The translations under genes and the position numbers were made by a program. A stretch of DNA of 64,000 nucleotides from an uncultured Granulosicoccaceae bacterium (GTDB taxonomy: Bacteria > Pseudomonadota > Gammaproteobacteria > CALCKW01): contig CALCKW010000004.1 in the NCBI GenBank assembly GCA_937965695.1, positions 1 through 64,000 on the forward strand, written 5' to 3'. Below the pieces are notes generated by a model. That model did not search any database. It was given only the letters and a program-made list of their open reading frames with translations, and was not told the DNA's origin. This document shows positions 15,597 through 24,692 of the stretch, in pieces. The number at the start of each line of letters is the position of its first letter. The first letter of the stretch is position 1.

Positions 15597-18500
15597 TCAA
15601 TTGCTCCAGACATCTGAGCTACAGGCGTGTGGGCTGCTGTTCGTGTTCAAAGCACCTGCAAGGCATTTTCTTACACCTCCGCTTTGAGACGCTACACCGA
15701 CTGTAAAGCAAGCTTGTGCCATTCGTGCGTCGCTGGAGGAGGAGCGAATCACGCTGCCAGATGGTTCTAGATTTGAGCCACGAACACCGCCATAGTAAGA
15801 GTTTCTGCCAATTTGTGAGTTAGCACTGGTACTGGGATTGAACCAAGTATTTGCGGCCTCCGTTGCAACCACAACATTGCAGTCGATTGTCGTGTTGGTC
15901 ACGCTGTTGATTAAGCCCCAAGGGCCACCGCTATCAATGATGTTGTTATAGCTAATTTCGACATTGCTGGAGCGGCCGTAGTAGGCCTCTGTGCCGCCAG
16001 CCGAAACAGAAATACCAGTATTTCCATAGATAGGTCGCTGACCGTTGTCGTTGAATATGCTGTGCATTATATTGTTGTGAACCGTTATGTCAGAAACGCC
16101 TCTTGTCATCGCAATACCAGCACCGGAGTCCCAGATAATATTCTCAGTGATTTCAATATTTTTTGCTGGAATAAAATGCAGAGAGACGGCAGCACCGTGG
16201 TCACTTAAGTTATAACCATCAGCTTTTCTAAACCCCCACATGCGGTTGTCTTTGATGAGCACGGGGTTTGCTGGGCTTTTAGAACCTGCTTTTATGTCTA
16301 TCGCGTTTTCGGCTTTTGCGCATAAACCTGAGCTAGAAGAGTTTCCATAACAATCGGTGCGCACCCGGTTGTCGATGTAGATATCGTTGCCAAGGATCTG
16401 CGCCCCTTGATAGTCGGGCCAGTAAGTGGGGTTGTTGTAAATATAGCTCTCGCGGCTGCCTTCTCGCGGATCCCACAAAAAGTGAATGGCGTCATTGCAG
16501 TTAACTAGTTCATTGTTGTAGAGACCTACGTTAAAAATTTCAGATGCACCATTGGGCGGCGAGTTGTAAATACTCTCTGAGCCAGCAAACTTCAATCCGC
16601 CCATTAAACTAACACAAGTGTTGTCAGGGAATAGATTTGCCGAGTGTCCAACTAGGCTGTTTTGCAACACCGAGTTATGCGAGCCGTGGTAGAAGTTCAC
16701 TGATCCGTAGTTGCTCTCCATTCGCAGTCTATTAAGAATGATATTGGTTGAAGCATGCATTTTAACGGCAACATGCCCAGTGTGCTCTGGATCGCCAACA
16801 TCGAAAAATGCCATGCGGTCAACCAACCAGTGGCTGCTGTTCTCGAATTCAATAGGCGGTAGCAGGGCAAGTTGGCTCTGGGGCAAATCGAATATGACAT
16901 CGTTGATGCCGAGTGAGCTATCTAGTTGAATGACCTTAGGCGATGAAGCGCTGCCGTGCTTGTTATTGATGATGATCGCGCCCCCGTTGCCCGCACTGCG
17001 GTAGTCTCCTGGCGCGATGCAAAAGACATCCGCGTTTGAGCTTTCTAACAGGCGTATGTCATTGATGGAGCTGATGCGCACTGCGTTTGCGTCACAAGCT
17101 GGCAAAGTAACAGGTTTGCTGTAATTGACCGAACCTGGGAATCTTGAAAAGTCGGTCACCGTGTTTGAACCGCCTGTCGAAACAGGACAGCCATCACTGC
17201 CTGTGCCGTACACGGCAGGGCAGGCATCCTCTGAATCGATGATGCCGTCTTCGTCGCTATCTACGGATGCCACAACTGGGCATCCATTCGCATCAGTGCC
17301 ATAAACGGCGGGGCATGAGTCTTCTGAATCGATGATGCCGTCGCCATCACTGTCGAGTGCCGGTGGGTTGACGACATCTGATCCAGTAGGTCCTATGGCG
17401 CTACTTCCCACGACGATGGTCGAATCATCAACCGGTGCAATTACGATCTTGTCGAGCAGCATGTCATTAGAGCGGGCGAACACTCGCAAGGTATGTTGGC
17501 CTGCCGGCAACTGTATTCTGGCAGCGCCAAAGCTGTTGCTCCAGAGCCAACCGCTGGCAGGCATATATAACGCCTGGCTCGAAGGGATAGCGCTGATTGT
17601 TTGGCCATCTATTGATAACCAAAGTGAAGTACCTGCTCCGGCCTTGCGAAGATATACGACGGCGTCCATGGCCTCGGCTGTATTAAAGCTGAAGTTTAGC
17701 GTGGAGGCACTGGCCTTATTCCAGACGTTGTTGGTTGTACGCATGTAGCTATTGTTGGACGCATTACTCTGGCTACTTGCCTCAACCCAAGTGGCGCTTC
17801 CTGCGGAAACAGCAGCTGACTCTGCTTCTAAGATCACTAAGCCATCTGTAGTGGTCGTGGCAGGCGGTGTTGTTACTTCTGGGCATCCATGATTGTCTGC
17901 TGTTCCTGCAACCTCGGGGCAATCGTCAATGTCGTCGGAAATTCCGTCGCCGTCGGTATCCGTGGAGGTTGGCGGGCTTACTTCTACGGGGCAACCTTGG
18001 TTGTCTGCAGGTCCTGCGACCTCGGGACAATCGTCAAGGTCATCGGAAACTCCGTCGCCGTCGGTATCTGTAGGAGTTGGTGGGCTCACTTCTACGGGGC
18101 AGCCTTGGTTGTCTACTGGTCCTGCAACTGCTGGACAGTCGTCAAGGTCGTCGGAGACTCCGTCCCCATCGCTGTCGATGGTGACCGGCGGGTCTGTAAG
18201 TTCTTCACTGCTCTCAGCGGGCCCAATGGCGTTGCTGCCGATGGTGATGGTGCGATCATTAAGCGGTGCAATCACAATTTTATCGATCAGCAGATCGGCT
18301 TCTCGAGTTTTTATCTGCAGGGTGTGCTCGCCTTCGCGCAAAGTGAATTTGGTCGCGCCAAATCCACTCGCCCAAATCCAGCCACCGTCGGGGGTATAAA
18401 CGGCTTCACTGGAAGCCGGGCCGCTAATGGTTCTTCCATCAATACTGATCCACACGGAATTGCCCGATCCGCGCTTACGCATATATATCAGCGCCTCTTC

Positions 18501-18791
18501 TGCGGCTCTCACACTAAAGACGTATGTGCTTACGCCACTGGTGTTTTGATTCCAGCTGTTTGACTGAGCACTGATGTAACCACCAGAAGATGCACTGGAA
18601 TCTGCACCAACATTCCACGGATTAACATTTCCTGACAACGTACCGTTTTCTGCTTCTATGACGACAAGACCGTTTTCTTGCTGAGTGAATACAGCATAGG
18701 CGGGCGTGGTTGCCAGCAAAGCGAATAACGCTGTTGCGACTAACCGAACACAGGGGCGAAGCAGAGCGACTGAAAAATGTTGTACTTTCAT
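15597..18791 (-). CDS. Secreted multidomain protein: two CBM-like modules, TSP3 repeats, beta-helix
   Basis: 1064 residues. A signal peptide ends at about residue 33 (TTPAYA). Two related carbohydrate-binding-like modules begin LVVIEAENG (about 42) and LVILEAESA (about 315), each ending in RTISGP/QTISAI, HTLQIK/HTLRVF and IVIAP. Each is followed by thrombospondin type 3 calcium repeats of the DSDGDG...DDCP type, three then two. The C-terminal half, from about residue 550, is rich in short Asn/Gly-ended strands ([24 protein letters not shown]) typical of a right-handed parallel beta-helix, as in polysaccharide lyases. A role in binding and cutting a marine polysaccharide is a reasonable inference. 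No catalytic residues can be fixed. Confidence 0.85.
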   Translation of the reverse strand: MKVQHFSVALLRPCVRLVATALFALLATTPAYAVFTQQENGLVVIEAENGTLSGNVNPWNVGADSSASSGGYISAQSNSWNQNTSGVSTYVFSVRAAEEALIYMRKRGSGNSVWISIDGRTISGPASSEAVYTPDGGWIWASGFGATKFTLREGEHTLQIKTREADLLIDKIVIAPLNDRTITIGSNAIGPAESSEELTDPPVTIDSDGDGVSDDLDDCPAVAGPVDNQGCPVEVSPPTPTDTDGDGVSDDLDDCPEVAGPADNQGCPVEVSPPTSTDTDGDGISDDIDDCPEVAGTADNHGCPEVTTPPATTTTDGLVILEAESAAVSAGSATWVEASSQSNASNNSYMRTTNNVWNKASASTLNFSFNTAEAMDAVVYLRKAGAGTSLWLSIDGQTISAIPSSQALYMPASGWLWSNSFGAARIQLPAGQHTLRVFARSNDMLLDKIVIAPVDDSTIVVGSSAIGPTGSDVVNPPALDSDGDGIIDSEDSCPAVYGTDANGCPVVASVDSDEDGIIDSEDACPAVYGTGSDGCPVSTGGSNTVTDFSRFPGSVNYSKPVTLPACDANAVRISSINDIRLLESSNADVFCIAPGDYRSAGNGGAIIINNKHGSASSPKVIQLDSSLGINDVIFDLPQSQLALLPPIEFENSSHWLVDRMAFFDVGDPEHTGHVAVKMHASTNIILNRLRMESNYGSVNFYHGSHNSVLQNSLVGHSANLFPDNTCVSLMGGLKFAGSESIYNSPPNGASEIFNVGLYNNELVNCNDAIHFLWDPREGSRESYIYNNPTYWPDYQGAQILGNDIYIDNRVRTDCYGNSSSSGLCAKAENAIDIKAGSKSPANPVLIKDNRMWGFRKADGYNLSDHGAAVSLHFIPAKNIEITENIIWDSGAGIAMTRGVSDITVHNNIMHSIFNDNGQRPIYGNTGISVSAGGTEAYYGRSSNVEISYNNIIDSGGPWGLINSVTNTTIDCNVVVATEAANTWFNPSTSANSQIGRNSYYGGVRGSNLEPSGSVIRSSSSDARMAQACFTVGVASQSGGVRKCLAGALNTNSSPHACSSDVWSN
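17872..18177 (-). repeat. Tandem 108-bp coding repeats (TSP3 block)
   Basis: Three consecutive units encode D-x-D-G-D-G-x-S-D-D-x-D-D-C-P, followed by VAGxxDNxGCPxV. The first two units and most of the third are nearly identical at DNA level with a 36-codon period. The start and end are approximate. Such repeats can expand or contract by slippage. Confidence 0.8.
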
Positions 18792-19150
18792 TTTCTAACA
18801 AAAATTCCGTAAAAAGCGGGTCGAAGCAGGATCCGACCGAGCAGTCTACGAACAAGTTCTTAAGTCTGATATGTAAATAATAACTTTCAGTAAGCTTCAC
18901 CAAGCATCGTTGATATAGTGTAAAAATATTGCCTCGGTGATTCCTGAGGTGTAACAAAAAACTTACATATGCAGTGTCAAAAATAAAGAAATTCAACAAG
19001 CTGGAATTATTGTGAAGCAGCAAACAGATATTGAAATTGGAAGAATATTTTTTTTGAGAGAAAACCGTCAGCAGATGAGTATTTTTATCGCCGTTGTACA
19101 ACTGCCACGTGGTGACCACCACAGCGTTCCAAAACTGAAACGAAACTAAG
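18792..19150. other. AT-rich upstream region of the beta-helix gene
   Basis: About 360 bases of AT-rich sequence upstream of the minus-strand beta-helix gene. It must contain that gene's promoter, but I see no clear -35/-10 pair, operator or small gene. Confidence 0.4.
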
Positions 19151-19295
19151 GTCAAATCATGCTTGCGCCGTCGACGCGCTAAATTCGGCCCAGCTGCGTT
19201 GAAAATCTAGCCAATAGCACCACTATTGCCGTCGATTCACACCTTGCTGGGTCCAAATATTTCACGCCTAGATCACTGACCAAGCTTAATCTGCT
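19151..19295 (+). repeat. ERIC-like repeat, copy E (full length)
   Basis: 145 bp: GTCAAATCATGCTTGCGCC, GTCGAC, CGCTAAATTCGGCCCAGC, TGAAAATCTAGCCAATAGC, ATTGCCGTCGATTC, CTTGCTGGGTC, GATCACTGAC and CTTAATCTG. The right-hand GTCGAC has mutated to CCTAGA. Lies between the beta-helix and MFS genes. Confidence 0.85.
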
Positions 19296-19344
19296 GGCCC
19301 TTAAAATCAATGCCTTGCGCTGGTAGGTGATGATGAAACTCGGT

Positions 19345-20517
19345 TTAGGGCGACTGAATTGGCTGCTCAGACTGCCTTGCTTTATGAACTAAGTTAAACA
19401 GGATCAGTAAACCTAAAAGCGCTAATACGTAGATGTTGATGCTAGACCAGCTCAATTGATTGATCATGACCCCTCCAGCAAAAACAGCGACGGTTCCCGC
19501 CAAAGAGATTGAGAATTCCGCAATGCCTTGTGCTTTGCCTCTGTTGCCCTCGTTGACAACGGTGTTGTATTGCGTCGTACCAGCAACGTAGACAAAGTTC
19601 CAGGCGATGCCGAGTAGGAACAGACTGAGGTAGTAGTGTGTCGCGGTGTGTCCGGTGAGAGCAACCAATGCGCTAAATCCGTAGACCACATAGCCTGTCA
19701 CCAATATTTTTGACACACCCCAACGATCGATCATTTTTCCGCTAAAGAATGAGGGTAAAAACATCCCGATGATATGCCAGCCAATAACGGACAGACTGAC
19801 GGAGACCGCAAAACCGTCGGCATGCATGGCAAGTGGGGTGATAACCATCATCAACATCATCAGAAATTGTGCAAAACCCGTGTTGACCACACCCGCCCAA
19901 TACATGAGGCTATTGGGTAAAGACGAATAGGTGGATGCTTTGGGTTGAGGGGCTTGTGGTTGTTTCTTTTCTAACAAGCCGATGGCTGCAAAACCGATTA
20001 GAGTAAACAGAAATACCAAAAGGTAAGGGCCCATGTACGCTGTTCCCAGGTCCACTCCATTGGCGAACTTGGCCAAGGTTGGACCAAACAAGGCAGCTAG
20101 AAGGGCACCGCAAAGCACCCAGCTCATTGCCGTGCTTTTAAAATGTTCTTCCGCCTCATCCATAGCAGCTAAACGGTAATAGACAGACGAGGCCTGGTAG
20201 CAACCCATGATAAGGCTGGCGATACAAAAGAGCCAAAAACTTTGTTGTTGCAGAGCAACACAGGTGAGTACAGCTGCTGACATGCCTACAGTGGCCCCAA
20301 GGCGCAAACCTGCACGCCTGCCATAGCGTTGCATGTACATTGATAGTGCGTAGGTGCTCATCAGAGCACCCAGGCTTCCAAAGGCTAGCGGCAAGGTCGC
20401 AAGCTCAGCGCGCGGACTCAATTGCAGCCCGATAACAGCTGAGAGGCTAATGCCCACTAGTGTTGCAAACCAAAAGCAACATTGGGCCAATGATAAGGCG
20501 GCAATTTTTACGTTCAT
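19345..20517 (-). CDS. MFS transporter
   Basis: 390 residues with about twelve membrane segments and a charged central loop (EKKQPQAPQPKAST) dividing two six-helix bundles. The region between helices 2 and 3 has YMQRYGRRAGLRLG, the MFS motif A type. No substrate can be read. It starts 15 bases after the stop of a GlxA-type regulator on the same strand, so the regulator probably controls it. Confidence 0.88.
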   Translation of the reverse strand: MNVKIAALSLAQCCFWFATLVGISLSAVIGLQLSPRAELATLPLAFGSLGALMSTYALSMYMQRYGRRAGLRLGATVGMSAAVLTCVALQQQSFWLFCIASLIMGCYQASSVYYRLAAMDEAEEHFKSTAMSWVLCGALLAALFGPTLAKFANGVDLGTAYMGPYLLVFLFTLIGFAAIGLLEKKQPQAPQPKASTYSSLPNSLMYWAGVVNTGFAQFLMMLMMVITPLAMHADGFAVSVSLSVIGWHIIGMFLPSFFSGKMIDRWGVSKILVTGYVVYGFSALVALTGHTATHYYLSLFLLGIAWNFVYVAGTTQYNTVVNEGNRGKAQGIAEFSISLAGTVAVFAGGVMINQLSWSSINIYVLALLGLLILFNLVHKARQSEQPIQSP

Positions 20518-20532
20518 GGGATCTCTGTCTAT

Positions 20533-21531
20533 TTAGGTGCTTAGGACTGAAAAACGTTTACGGTACTCTGACGGCGTTACGTTGAGTTCTTTGATGAAGA
20601 GGCGCCGCATTATTTCAGCATCACTGTATCCGCATTGCGAAGCTATTCGGCTCACACTGCTAGCGCTTTCTTCGAGTTGTACCCGCGCTTTATTTAGTCG
20701 CGCTTGTGCGATGTAGCGCGCAGGAGATAGACCCGTTTCGGCGCTGAATCGACGACTGAAGTGACGAGTGCTCATATTGGCGATATCGGCCAGAGCTGCA
20801 ACGTCAAGCGGGTCGCCGAGGTGATGGTGAAGCCACTCTTGTGCTTTTAGAAGCGCTTCACTGATGGGCTGGCGACTACCGGCAACCGAACTGAATTGAT
20901 TTTGCCCACCCGGTCGGTGATAGAAGGCGACCATTTGCCGAGCAGTCTCTAATGCCACTCGTCTTCCGTGGTCTTCCTGCACGAGTTGTAAGGCCATGTC
21001 TATGCCGGCTGTTACACCGGCGGAGCAGGCGTATTTCCCATCACGGGTAAATAGTGCGTCACTGTTGAGCTGTACGTTGGGAAACCGATTTTGGAAATCT
21101 TGGGCGCGTCGCCAGTGGGTTGTTGCACGGCGACCGTCTAGCGCACCTGTTGCTGCCAGTATAAAAGCCCCACTGCAAACTGTCGCGCTGCGTTGCGTGA
21201 TGCGATCCAACTTTTTTATAGCTGACGTGACGTTTTGATTTGTCGATTGATCGTCGGCGCCGGAGCCACCGGCAATCACCAGTGTGTGTAAGTCTTTGTG
21301 TCTGAATTGATCAAAATGCTTGTCGGCTAGAACGTGGGTGCCTGTTGAAAGCCTAACGGTTGCTTGATCGGCGCTGAGCAGCAGGGTGCTGTAGACGGCT
21401 CTGTTTTTAATGCTCAAGTTATCCAGCGTGTCGTTGGCTGTTTGGAAGACTTGCATTGGGCCAAAGACATCCACCGCATTGGCGTCGTCGTAGGCAAAAA
21501 CAGCCACTTGGTGCACTTTTGCTTTGCTCAT
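20533..21531 (-). CDS. GlxA-family AraC regulator with DJ-1/PfpI domain
   Basis: 332 residues. The N-terminal half is DJ-1/PfpI-like: VAVFAYDDANAVDVFGPMQVF, AGGSGADD, and TVCSGAFILAATG, which has the cysteine elbow (CSGAF). The C-terminal half (about 235-330) is an AraC pair of helix-turn-helices with MSTRHFSRRFSAETGLSPARYI. Relatives such as GbdR, CdhR and ArgR of Pseudomonas regulate quaternary amine and arginine catabolism, so a nitrogen-compound ligand is possible. ATG 21531 is chosen because residues upstream lack family similarity. Confidence 0.88.
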   Translation of the reverse strand: MSKAKVHQVAVFAYDDANAVDVFGPMQVFQTANDTLDNLSIKNRAVYSTLLLSADQATVRLSTGTHVLADKHFDQFRHKDLHTLVIAGGSGADDQSTNQNVTSAIKKLDRITQRSATVCSGAFILAATGALDGRRATTHWRRAQDFQNRFPNVQLNSDALFTRDGKYACSAGVTAGIDMALQLVQEDHGRRVALETARQMVAFYHRPGGQNQFSSVAGSRQPISEALLKAQEWLHHHLGDPLDVAALADIANMSTRHFSRRFSAETGLSPARYIAQARLNKARVQLEESASSVSRIASQCGYSDAEIMRRLFIKELNVTPSEYRKRFSVLST

Positions 21532-21675
21532 CTCAGGAGTATTTAAAGTGAATAGGTCCCAGATAGTAAAGCAAAGCGAGTGTCCGGTTGGACAATAATC
21601 CCACTTTTTAGGCCAATCCAAGGGAACATGCTTTTCTCAGGATCTTAGATAGGCGTTTTGTTCAGCGGAGGTTCC

Positions 21676-22131
21676 CTAATCCTCTGCTGCATCTCCCATT
21701 AAAAAACGAGGCCCGGCACCTAGGTGATTAATACGGTCTTCAGGGTTGTACAGCTTGCATTTTTTCAGTGACAGGCAGCCGCAACCAATGCAACCGGAAA
21801 GTGAATCTTTGAGCGATTGCAGTGCCTCGATTTTTGAGTCGATGTCTTTGCTGAAGAGCCGAGCAAATTTATCCCAGTCAGCTTTGGTGGGCGTGCGCCC
21901 GTCAGGCAGGGTGGCAAGCACCTGTTTAATCTCTTGCAACGAATAACCCAGCTGTTGGGAAATTAGGATAAACGAAACACGACGAATGGCGGAACGTGGG
22001 AAAAGGCGTTGGCCACCGGGGCCACGTTGCGCAGGCACTAGCTGCTCATCAGCATAATAACGGATTGCCGAGACGGCAGCTCCCGTGCGTTTTGCGATTT
22101 GGCCAATTGACAGGAGAGGATCATTTTTCAT
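21676..22131 (-). CDS. soxR: Redox-sensing transcriptional activator SoxR
   Basis: 151 residues. MerR-type N-terminal HTH (LSIGQIAKRTGAAVSAIRYY), a dimerisation helix, and the diagnostic [2Fe-2S] ligand motif CIGCGCLSLKKC (C-x2-C-x-C-x5-C) followed by NPED. Oxidation of the cluster by redox-cycling compounds or nitric oxide activates target promoters. The gene is divergent from a VOC protein and FMN reductase pair that carries a SoxR box, so these are the likely targets instead of soxS. The C-terminus beyond the cluster has the usual length. Confidence 0.95.
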   Translation of the reverse strand: MKNDPLLSIGQIAKRTGAAVSAIRYYADEQLVPAQRGPGGQRLFPRSAIRRVSFILISQQLGYSLQEIKQVLATLPDGRTPTKADWDKFARLFSKDIDSKIEALQSLKDSLSGCIGCGCLSLKKCKLYNPEDRINHLGAGPRFLMGDAAED

Positions 22132-22156
22132 CTTGAAAGGTTAATTGAAAAAGTTC

Positions 22157-22187
22157 TTGACCTCAAGTTAACTTGAGAGAATATGAT
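22157..22187 (+). promoter_or_regulatory. SoxR-activated promoter with 19-bp spacer and SoxR box
   Basis: TTGACC (22157-22162), a 19-base spacer, and TATGAT (22182-22187). The palindrome CCTCAAGTTAACTTGAGA (22161-22178) overlaps the -35 and fills the spacer and matches the known soxS SoxR site. The overlong spacer is the hallmark of MerR-type activation. It fixes the next gene's start downstream, at 22219. Confidence 0.93.
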
Positions 22188-22218
22188 TGAGCTCGACTTG
22201 AACAACAAGGAGAATACA

Positions 22219-22602
22219 ATGTCCCAAGCTGTGTTAGAACATGCCAACATCACCGTTGAAAATACCCTTCAATCCGCTGAGTTATTTTGCCGGCTATTTG
22301 ACTGGAAAATTCGCTGGAGTGGTGATTCTATCCACGAAGGTAAATCGGTGCATGTGGGTTCGGAAAGCAGTTACCTAGCCTTGTATGAAAACGCCGATAA
22401 GAACAGGGCTGCGAAGGAGAGCTACTACAACATCAACGGTCTAAACCACATTGGTATCGTGGTTGAAAACTTGGATGCTGTGGAAGAACGTGTGACAGCC
22501 GAAGGACTTGAACCCTATAGTCATGCTGACTATGAACCTGGACGGCGCTTTTACTTCGATACCCCTGACGGGATTGAAATTGAAGTCATCAGTTATACCT
22601 AG
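22219..22602 (+). CDS. VOC-family (glyoxalase/dioxygenase-like) protein
   Basis: 127 residues forming one VOC module pair: EHANITVENTLQSAELFCRLF at the start and LNHIGIVVENLDAVEERV midway, ending FDTPDGIEIEVISY with the metal Glu. VOC proteins handle methylglyoxal, antibiotics or aromatic diols. Being first behind a SoxR promoter, this one may act on a quinone or other electrophile. ATG 22219 has AAGGAG seven bases upstream. An earlier in-frame ATG at 22183 lies inside the -10 box and cannot be used from that promoter. Confidence 0.88.
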   Translation: MSQAVLEHANITVENTLQSAELFCRLFDWKIRWSGDSIHEGKSVHVGSESSYLALYENADKNRAAKESYYNINGLNHIGIVVENLDAVEERVTAEGLEPYSHADYEPGRRFYFDTPDGIEIEVISYT

Positions 22603-22619
22603 AAAAAATCAACCCACAG

Positions 22620-22647
22620 GCAGGCTGCAACTGACATTGCAGCCTGC
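22620..22647. other. Strong hairpin between the VOC and FMN-reductase genes
   Basis: GCAGGCTGCAA and TTGCAGCCTGC form an 11-base perfect stem with a six-base loop. No T-tract follows, so it is more likely an mRNA processing or stability element or a partial attenuator than a full terminator. It ends 15 bases before the next ATG, near its GAGGGA ribosome binding site. Confidence 0.65.
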
Positions 22648-22662
22648 GTCAAAGAGGGAATT

Positions 22663-23202
22663 ATGCCGAGTACAAAATATCTACGACCCATCGCGGTTTT
22701 GGGAAGCTCCAGATCCCAAGGTAATACTGGCGCATTGCTAAAGCTGATTGCTGGCAAACTGGACATGGACGTTATTGATCTCGGTGTTGCGGATATTACG
22801 CCGTTTGACTACGAGCATAGGAATATCGGTGACGAGTTCATTCCAGTGCTTGATCAAATATTGCAACATGACGACTTAATTTTCGCCTCGCCGGTTTATT
22901 GGTACACCATGAGTGCGCAGATGAAAATATTTTTTGATCGCCTGTCGGATTTACTGAGTGTAGAGACGTTAAAAAATCGGGGACGTGCATTGAGGGGCAA
23001 GCGTGCGCATGTTGTATCGACCTCCGTTAGCCCCGAAGCTGGTGTCGGCTTTGATGAGGCGTTCGAAAAGACGTTTTCGTATCTCGGCATGGAGCTTGGC
23101 AGTCGCGTGCACCTGGATTGCAGTCGCGGTTTTGATCGAGAAGCGGGTGTACAATTAGTGCAGGAATTCGTTGCTTCTTTCGGTTCGACCCAACGTGTAT
23201 AG
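22663..23202 (+). CDS. Flavodoxin-fold NAD(P)H-dependent FMN reductase/quinone reductase
   Basis: 179 residues. The FMN phosphate loop GSSRSQGNTGALLK, the second block ASPVYWYTMSAQMKIFFDRLSDLL and a third STSVSPEAG match the NADPH-dependent FMN reductase group, which includes many quinone and nitro reductases. It is the second gene behind the SoxR promoter, so a function in clearing redox-cycling compounds is a good inference. The stop codon lies inside a hairpin (ACCCAACG/CGTTGGGT, 23188-23211), which may end or protect the transcript. Confidence 0.88.
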   Translation: MPSTKYLRPIAVLGSSRSQGNTGALLKLIAGKLDMDVIDLGVADITPFDYEHRNIGDEFIPVLDQILQHDDLIFASPVYWYTMSAQMKIFFDRLSDLLSVETLKNRGRALRGKRAHVVSTSVSPEAGVGFDEAFEKTFSYLGMELGSRVHLDCSRGFDREAGVQLVQEFVASFGSTQRV

Positions 23203-23310
23203 CCGTTGGGTTACACTCTGATTGATCCAAGGCTGGTGTCGAGCTAAATAGTAAGGCGCTGGTTAACGCTGTTATTCTCTGCCACCTGATAGTGAAACAT
23301 AGGTTTTTTT

Positions 23311-24459
23311 ATGACTGAACATTTTGATATCGCGATTATTGGCGGCGGCATTGTGGGCACATCTGTCGCCCACGCTGTGGGCGGTCGTCGCTCGGTGGTT
23401 GTGTTAGAGCAAGAGAGCGCTTTGGGTTTTCATTCGACGGGCCGCTCAGCTGCTGAGTTCAGTTATCGCTTTCATTCGTCGTTGGTGGGTCGGCTCACTG
23501 CCGCAAGCGGTGACTTTATGTTCAGTCCACCCGAAGGGTTTAGCGACGTTCAGTTGTTAAAACCGCGGGGAAATTTGATCATTGCCGCGGCTGGTAAAAG
23601 CGAGCGATTGGCGCAAGTACTTCGCGATGAACAAGCCAATTCGCCAACCCAGGTTGCTTCAGCGGTAGAGGCTATAAGCGTGCAAGACGCGATTGGCAAG
23701 GTGCCATTTCTCGACCCCGAATACGTTGCAGCTGCATTTTACGATCCCGACTGTTGGGATATCGAAGTGGAGTCCTTGTTACAGGGTTACACAAAATCAG
23801 CGCGTGCCAATGGGGTGGAGTTTAAACGCAGTGCCCAACTGTTATCGGCGCATCGCGACGGTGATAAATGGCGTCTGGTCAGTAGTTCGGGTGAGTTGAC
23901 AGCCAATACTGTCGTCAATGCCGCAGGGGCTTGGGCGGATGTGGTTGCGGCACTTTTTGATGTATCGTCTATCGGGTTTACACCACTGCGCAGGACGGCG
24001 ATAACACTTAAAGCCCCGGGCTACGATGTCGCTTCAATGCCTGAAGTCAATGAAGTCGATGAAGACTTCTACTTTAAGCCCGATGCAGGCCATTTGATGG
24101 TAAGCCCAGCCGACGAGACTCCCGTCGAACCGCATGATGCATGGCCCGAGGACATGGACATAGCGATCACTGCTGACTTTATGAGCCAGTGCACCACGTT
24201 GGAGATTACCCATGTGGAGCACAGTTGGGCCGGTCTTCGCACATTTGCCCCGGATAGGGCGCCCGTGATTGGAGCCAGCAAAGAGCAGCCGGGTTTTTTC
24301 TGGGCTGCGGGTCTGGGAGGCTTTGGTATTCAGACGTCGTCAGCGGTTGGCGTATTAGCAGCTGGCTTGCTTTGCAACGAGCCTTTTGAGGCGGGGACAG
24401 AGTTGGCTCATTTATCAATGCTTGTTTCACCAGAGCGCTTTGCTGGGTTAAGGGTCTAA
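23311..24459 (+). CDS. FAD-dependent oxidoreductase, DAO (D-amino-acid oxidase-like) family
   Basis: 382 residues. N-terminal dinucleotide motif IAIIGGGIVGTSVAHAV and VVVLEQE, then HSTGRSAAEFSY as in D-amino-acid dehydrogenase/oxidase and the DauA D-arginine dehydrogenase group. Near the C-terminus APDRAPVIGAS and GFFWAAGLGGFGIQTS close the FAD site. It oxidises an amine or amino acid to an imine. The neighbours (agmatinase-type ureohydrolase, PLP racemase) make D-arginine or D-ornithine an attractive substrate, but a secondary amine such as sarcosine is not excluded. Confidence 0.87.
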   Translation: MTEHFDIAIIGGGIVGTSVAHAVGGRRSVVVLEQESALGFHSTGRSAAEFSYRFHSSLVGRLTAASGDFMFSPPEGFSDVQLLKPRGNLIIAAAGKSERLAQVLRDEQANSPTQVASAVEAISVQDAIGKVPFLDPEYVAAAFYDPDCWDIEVESLLQGYTKSARANGVEFKRSAQLLSAHRDGDKWRLVSSSGELTANTVVNAAGAWADVVAALFDVSSIGFTPLRRTAITLKAPGYDVASMPEVNEVDEDFYFKPDAGHLMVSPADETPVEPHDAWPEDMDIAITADFMSQCTTLEITHVEHSWAGLRTFAPDRAPVIGASKEQPGFFWAAGLGGFGIQTSSAVGVLAAGLLCNEPFEAGTELAHLSMLVSPERFAGLRV

Positions 24460-24519
24460 ACCTTTGGATTGTGGGTTCGGTTGTTCGATTAGGGCGAGTT
24501 GGGCCTCATCTAGGGCTCC

Positions 24520-24597
24520 GCAGATCAAGTCATGCTCACACCATCGACACACTGAGTTAGCCCCAGCCGCGTTGAAAATCTAGCCAATCCCACCGGC
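24520..24597 (+). repeat. ERIC-like repeat, copy F (left half only)
   Basis: Matches the left half of copy G (CAGATCAAGTCATGCTCACACC, CCCCAGCCGCGTTG, AAATCTAGCCAAT) and stops at the element's centre, near 24597. The GTCGAC is altered to ATCGAC. The right half has been replaced by unrelated sequence ahead of the agmatinase gene. Confidence 0.8.
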
Positions 24598-24692
24598 ACC
24601 CCATGTGCTAGCCTTTTGCTAAACCCAATAAATGCAATCCAACTTTATCTATGGCGATCGATACGTCGCCTACTGATCCTAGAGATAACACG

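Noticed and set aside
17889-18563. Long plus-strand open frame opposite the TSP3 region
   Set aside because: Its codons are the complement of the repetitive TSP3 gene, which has a signal peptide and recognisable domains. No ribosome binding site and no family similarity.
18622-19155. Minus-strand frame upstream of the beta-helix gene
   Set aside because: Overlaps the beta-helix signal peptide region in another frame; AT-rich with no recognisable domain.
22183-22218. Upstream start for the VOC gene behind soxR
   Set aside because: Lies within the -10 element, so a transcript from this promoter cannot include it.
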